This document shows positions 6,601 to 9,001 of a stretch of 9,001 nucleotides of DNA, in pieces. The notes under the pieces were generated by a model, which did not search any database, was not told the origin of the DNA, and saw nothing but the letters and a program-made list of their open reading frames with translations. Origin of the DNA: Deltaproteobacteria bacterium (lineage in GTDB: Bacteria > Desulfobacterota > Desulfobacteria > C00003060 > C00003106). The first letter of the stretch is position 1. Each line of letters starts with the position of its first letter. A program made the position numbers and the translations under genes. The stretch lies in assembly GCA_019314005.1 (NCBI GenBank), contig JAFDAE010000073.1, positions 1 to 9,001 on the forward strand, written 5' to 3'.

Positions 6601-6936
6601 GTTGTATGTCCTGGTAATGTTCAGTGTCGGCCCAATACCCGGAACCGTCAAGTCAGTAAAGGTTTTCTGGTACTGACCTGTATTGGCATAGACAGGGCAG
6701 ATTTTGCACAGAAGCTCACAGCACTCCTTTGACGTATAGGTTCCCTTCCAGTTTCCGTCATAATCCCATCGCCCCCAGTTACCGCTGCCCTTTTTAGTTT
6801 CAACGCAATCGTGACCCTGATCCCACGGCCAGTTGTAAGCGAAACCATAATCGACTCCAAAGGATAGAATGAATACCGTTAAGGTCAACAAAGCTAACGA
6901 TCTTATTATCTGACGTGCACTCGTATTTTTTGCCAT
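3238..6936 (-). CDS. Sec-exported RHS/YD-repeat protein with unique C-terminal tip (putative polymorphic toxin)
   Basis: The 1232-residue protein starts at ATG 6936 with GGAGG 7 bases upstream. Order of parts: signal peptide 1-33 (cleavage near GFA^Y); a cysteine-containing linker (C44, C72, C73, C77, C80); a DUF6531-like head about 81-155 (TGQYQKTFTDLTVPG, ITRTYNS, GHGW); YD repeats from about 205 to 1000, including twelve consecutive 21-residue units at 467-718; the RHS-associated core about 1030-1110 (RFPGQYWDGETGLYYN, RYYDAGIGRYFREDPIGF, NNPINFIDPTG); and a unique tip 1111-1232. In the family the YD repeats build a hollow shell around the tip, and the core contains the autoproteolysis region. 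The tip has VHCYIKIDG with H1132, then HNCCHYVNKQL with C1204, the His-then-NCxHFV order of permuted NlpC/P60-LRAT enzymes. This suggests a cysteine hydrolase or acyltransferase (inference). A Sec signal instead of PAAR argues against simple T6SS loading. The gene sits 19 bases after the PKD/FlgD gene. No immunity gene is evident. Confidence 0.93.
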   Translation of the reverse strand: MAKNTSARQIIRSLALLTLTVFILSFGVDYGFAYNWPWDQGHDCVETKKGSGNWGRWDYDGNWKGTYTSKECCELLCKICPVYANTGQYQKTFTDLTVPGIGPTLNITRTYNSQEWATSLLGHGWIFNFGKRLIITRNKVGEKVIGVQLETGEKNFYKENPDGTLERLTEYGATYDLIKNPDNTYTILNRNGTWYELGEDGKIAKIVDRNQNELVFSYNSVGCLSRITNASENYVDFQLGPNGKIASVSDNLGRTISYAYDENGNLTSVTDPMGNATQYVYNSNNLLTQIIDAKGNIVESATYDNNQPPRVSTFVEKGETYTIAYFDGRTEKTDSQGNKWTYYFNDVGIIERVIDPLGNETKQQPNKVTSTSVEWEEDANGNRTTYTYDGDGNIASKTDPLGNTWTYTYIAGTDLLATETNPLGIVTKYECDGNGNLTATIRDLEGPLENRSSYTYDSQGNQTSVTDPLGNTSTYEYDANGNLIKVTDSLGNVSTYSYDSRGNRLTETDANGNTTTYSYDLLDRLASVTDSMGHVTSYTYDAAGNMVAIQLPNGEKITQEYDAYNRLTKTTDPLGHSQTYAYDHNDNLITVTDANGNTSSYSYDVIGRRISMTDAEGHTTTFAYDPAENMVSLTDANGQTTNFNYDVLNRMVAKTYPDGMSHTYNYDAIGRKVGQTDPNGNTINYNYDRLNRLAQKQYPDARNADFTYDLGGRVLTGASPDSIIAYAYDSAGHILTATQNGKTISYGYDTSGNRISMTTPEGEVIQYAYNNANFMTSVQLSNGKGISYTYNALGRVTRQDYLGGVYATIAFDNAGRLVDISYKKSDGTPIYTQNNVLDNMSNIVQKTTETGATSYTYNKTYQLTAADHPVMADEQYTYDPVGNRLNSADFNDWTYNNRNELQTYDGVTFSYDANGNTISKTDASGTTIYHYNFENRLIRVDLLGGGVVTYKYDVLGRRVEKDVNGVVTTYLYDGNTLLTEYDDTGNLIRNYFTGTRDMNPSMLVEGGQVYFFVKDHLDTPQKVIDESGNKKWAGNYTAFGEVIVSVSDVTNNFRFPGQYWDGETGLYYNFHRYYDAGIGRYFREDPIGFSGGINLFVYAKNNPINFIDPTGETVLVCIRPLQAMPWTWAIVHCYIKIDGTDKGSWSYDNQGVHDEGKDTGKCKPAKGRENVNNCIDRLAKNSFEASKSDPTWQGSKYNFFFHNCCHYVNKQLEKLKLKNPWIPQYVPPPYIP
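4783..5538 (-). repeat. Twelve consecutive 63-bp YD-repeat units in the RHS gene
   Basis: Within the RHS coding region, twelve units of exactly 63 bases (21 residues) follow one another without any indel, residues 467-718. The consensus is roughly DxxGNxxxYxYDxxxRLxxxT, for example DANGNTTTYSYDLLDRLASV and DANGNTSSYSYDVIGRRISM. Repeats before and after this tract vary in length. In RHS proteins of known structure such units are two-stranded beta hairpins forming the spiral shell. The DNA is diverged between units, so this is an old protein-level repeat, not a recent tandem expansion. Confidence 0.9.
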
Positions 6937-6955
6937 TGGTATTCCTCCACGTTAT
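6937..6955 (-). promoter_or_regulatory. Strong ribosome binding site for the RHS gene in a 19-bp operonic gap
   Basis: On the minus strand the gap reads CGTGGAGGAATACCA directly before the ATG. GGAGG sits 7 bases from the start and decides it. The gap begins just after the TAA stop of the PKD/FlgD-domain gene, leaving no room for an independent promoter outside coding sequence, so the two genes are probably co-transcribed. Confidence 0.8.
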
Positions 6956-9001
6956 TTAGTAATCAATCCTTACCAGAGTATAGTTCAGCATCGATTCGTT
7001 TCCCTCAGCATCTCTTGCGATGAGACCGACCTGATAATCGCCAATGTCTGGATATTCTCCGTTATTATTCTTGCCGTCCCAGAAAAAAGTGTTTTCTCCT
7101 GCCTGTACATTCAACTGGAAAGCTGATCGAATCAAGTTACTCGTTTCCAGGCTATAGACCCGAAGTTCTACTGAACTCACATTTTCCGAAACATCATACG
7201 TGAGCAATACACCTTCGCTATTACCCTGCGAATCGCACTTCTCACTAAAGGGACTATAGTAGTTCGGCTCTGCAAATAGTTGGCTCACTTCGGGCTTGCC
7301 TCCGGTCATGAATATGGCATTGTCGGGCAGTGTGTAACCCCAGATACCCAGTATCAGGCTTTGGCCCGGTGGGGCCTGAGCAAGGTTTTCGCCGTCATCC
7401 AGGCCATCCCAGTATGCAGTGTGACTGCCTGCAGGCATTGGCAGTCGGTTGTATATGGTTTTTACTCTCAGGTTCGTCTGCAACACCCCAACAAACAGGG
7501 TCACTTCTGCCGCTCTATTCAGACTGAAATAGACAGGCAGAAATTCATCCTCAAAAGGTTTGGACAGTGCAGGATTGTAGTAAGAACCACCGGTGGACTG
7601 GCGTGGTGGATTGAACCTGCTGCCACCTGTAGAACTTGTCAAATCGTATGTTTGCACCTGCCCATCAACTATGTACTGAAGAATCGCATAATGGACTCCG
7701 TCATTAACCACAATACCGTTGTCATCCTTACAGTCCCAGTAATCGGAATACGAACCCATATCCCTATATTGATTATTGACAAGGGTTCGCACCGTATTTC
7801 CATCAGAATCCTTGATAAGGATAGATACTGATGTTCCAGCACTAATAGAGGTATTTATGTTTGTGCCGGTAGGTTCTGCCTGACTTCCAGGCATAGAAGT
7901 GCTCTCAACTTCAAACTCACGTATCACAGTCCAATTTGAGTTGGCTCTTGTAATAGCCGTTAAGCGAAGCCTGGAGGCATTTTCAACATTCGGTAAGCTA
8001 ACCTGCGAATTAGTACCCGAAAGGGCGGTCTCTTGAGAGTAGATATTATTTCCAGTCGCGTCAAAAATATCTATTTTACCGCTGGTATACATATAAGATG
8101 TGCTATACCATCTGATAGTAAAACTTGAGATTCTCTGAGGGGCATTAAACGACACCTCAAAAAAGGAGTTACTGCTACCATATTCATTAGCAGAATGCCA
8201 ATACGTTCCTGTATTACCATCAATCGCCTTGCTTGCAGAATAGTATGAACTATACTGACTGCTCGCACTCGCCGTCATGCCAGTGCCAGATGGAAAACCA
8301 ACGGTGTCTCTTTGAATCGAAAGGCTGGTCTGAATATTTACCGTAATCAGAATCTGATCAATTCCAGTTAATCCGGTCGAATCCGTCACCTTCAAACTCG
8401 CCACATGAGTCCCTGCCGTATTATACGTATGTGACGTACTTCCTGACGTTGCCGAAGACCAGTCATAGGTGCCATCTCCATCAAAATCCCACTCGTAAAG
8501 TGCAATATCGTTATCAGGGTCTGCAGCCGTACCGGTAAAGCTAACCATGAGCGGTGCATTACCACTTGTCGGATTGGCCGAAGCTGTAGCAGTGGGAGAA
8601 CCGGGAGGGCCTGTCCGAACAACCGTTGTTGCTGCTGTAGCTGTATCTGTGAGTCCGTTGTCATCCGTGACCCTGAAAACTGCCTGGTAGGTACCCACAG
8701 TATTGTAAGTATAGGTGGTGTTCCCCGTGCTTGAGGAAGTCCAGTCATAGATACCGTTTCCATCAAAATCCCACTCATACAAAACAATTGATCCATCAGA
8801 ATCAGTGCCCGACCCATACAATGTGACGTCTAAGGGCACTTCTCCGTTAGAAGGCACTACATCAGCGGCAGCCACGGGTGGATTGTTCTCAGCCGTTATG
8901 GTGATACTTGCGGTAGTGCTTTCACCTGTGCTGCTTCTCACGTATAATGTAGCGTTATATGTTCCAGGAGTGTTGTATGTGCGGTTGTAATCCCTGGCAA
9001 C
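6956..9001 (-). CDS. Large modular extracellular protein (PKD, F5/8 type C, FlgD-like Ig domains), N-terminus outside window
   Basis: The frame is open from base 9001 to the TAA at 6958-6956, giving 681 residues without a true start. The GTG at 8941 is internal, because the 20 codons before it read YNRTYNTPGTYNATLYV, a typical PKD ending. Domains by residue counted from the window edge: end of a PKD domain 1-38; PKD 40-128 (LYEWDFDGNGIYDW, YTYNTVGTY); PKD 131-222 (LYEWDFDGDGTYDW, HTYNTAGTH); discoidin-like F5/8 type C 232-368 (ASSQYSSYYSASKAIDGN, YWHS, FEVSFNAPQRISSFTIRWY); then three FlgD-like Ig domains near 380-448, 490-565 and 590-680, each with a YWD, YWDG or FFWDG turn and a final VGLIARD-type strand. 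PKD and discoidin modules bind carbohydrate or protein surfaces, so this is probably a cell-surface or secreted adhesin-like protein. C-terminal FlgD-like domains often serve as sorting or structural modules. It is the upstream partner of the RHS gene. No membrane anchor is visible in this part. Confidence 0.9.
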   Translation of the reverse strand, partial: VARDYNRTYNTPGTYNATLYVRSSTGESTTASITITAENNPPVAAADVVPSNGEVPLDVTLYGSGTDSDGSIVLYEWDFDGNGIYDWTSSSTGNTTYTYNTVGTYQAVFRVTDDNGLTDTATAATTVVRTGPPGSPTATASANPTSGNAPLMVSFTGTAADPDNDIALYEWDFDGDGTYDWSSATSGSTSHTYNTAGTHVASLKVTDSTGLTGIDQILITVNIQTSLSIQRDTVGFPSGTGMTASASSQYSSYYSASKAIDGNTGTYWHSANEYGSSNSFFEVSFNAPQRISSFTIRWYSTSYMYTSGKIDIFDATGNNIYSQETALSGTNSQVSLPNVENASRLRLTAITRANSNWTVIREFEVESTSMPGSQAEPTGTNINTSISAGTSVSILIKDSDGNTVRTLVNNQYRDMGSYSDYWDCKDDNGIVVNDGVHYAILQYIVDGQVQTYDLTSSTGGSRFNPPRQSTGGSYYNPALSKPFEDEFLPVYFSLNRAAEVTLFVGVLQTNLRVKTIYNRLPMPAGSHTAYWDGLDDGENLAQAPPGQSLILGIWGYTLPDNAIFMTGGKPEVSQLFAEPNYYSPFSEKCDSQGNSEGVLLTYDVSENVSSVELRVYSLETSNLIRSAFQLNVQAGENTFFWDGKNNNGEYPDIGDYQVGLIARDAEGNESMLNYTLVRIDY
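8477..8776 (-). repeat. Near-identical DNA in tandem PKD domains
   Basis: An exact 18-base match (TCCATCAAAATCCCACTC) occurs at 8477-8494 and 8759-8776, encoding EWDFDG in each PKD domain. The spacing of 282 bases equals 94 residues, one PKD domain plus linker. Surrounding sequence is similar but not identical. This points to domain duplication inside the gene. Confidence 0.75.

Noticed and set aside
7280..7831. Plus-strand open frame of 183 codons
   Set aside because: It lies opposite the FlgD-like Ig domains of a well-supported minus-strand gene, and its translation has no recognisable domain.
6956..8941. GTG at 8941 as the true start of the PKD-domain gene
   Set aside because: The frame stays open to the window edge and the 20 preceding codons encode a normal PKD C-terminal strand, so the gene continues beyond base 9001.

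Overview
The window reads almost entirely from the minus strand. It looks like an accessory, surface/secretion-oriented stretch of an uncultivated Gram-negative-type bacterium. Several proteins carry Sec signal peptides. PKD, discoidin (F5/8 type C), FlgD-like Ig, RHS/YD-repeat and TolB-like propeller domains occur together, and degenerate CTTCGTG-type repeats sit between genes. Hand-counted sample lines give roughly 45-50% G+C in the large genes. I would guess an anammox-type planctomycete or a Desulfobacterota member, but there is no rRNA or housekeeping marker, so taxonomy stays open.

Layout, following transcription from high to low coordinates: (1) 9001-6956, the C-terminal 681 residues of a large modular extracellular protein (PKD domains, a discoidin-like domain, three FlgD-like Ig domains), cut by the window edge. 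(2) 6936-3238, only 19 bp further on and with its own strong ribosome binding site, a complete 1232-residue Sec-exported RHS/YD-repeat protein. It has a DUF6531-like head, a regular YD-repeat barrel, the RHS-associated core ending in DPTG, and a unique C-terminal tip that resembles the permuted papain-like (NlpC/P60-LRAT) hydrolase fold. (3) 3237-2961, an intergenic region holding a 210-bp segment bounded by 20-bp inverted repeats matching at 19/20, a candidate MITE or IS remnant. (4) 2960-1971, an AT-rich exported beta-propeller (PD40/TolB-like) protein. (5) 1843-1379, a small exported helical protein of unknown function. (6) 1251-633, a vapBC-type toxin-antitoxin pair overlapping by 8 bp, with degenerate repeats on both sides. 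(7) 479-1, the N-terminus of a second exported TolB-like propeller protein, running off the left edge.

Functional reading: the PKD/F5-8/FlgD protein and the RHS protein look like a co-transcribed pair, plausibly an adhesin-like surface protein and a contact-dependent or secreted effector. The RHS tip would be the active part. No obvious immunity gene follows it. A strong Shine-Dalgarno-like sequence 13 bases after the RHS stop has no gene attached, and the inverted-repeat element starts just beyond it, so an original immunity gene may have been displaced. The AT-rich exported propeller is the only nearby candidate partner. No tRNA, rRNA, CRISPR array or intact transposase was seen.
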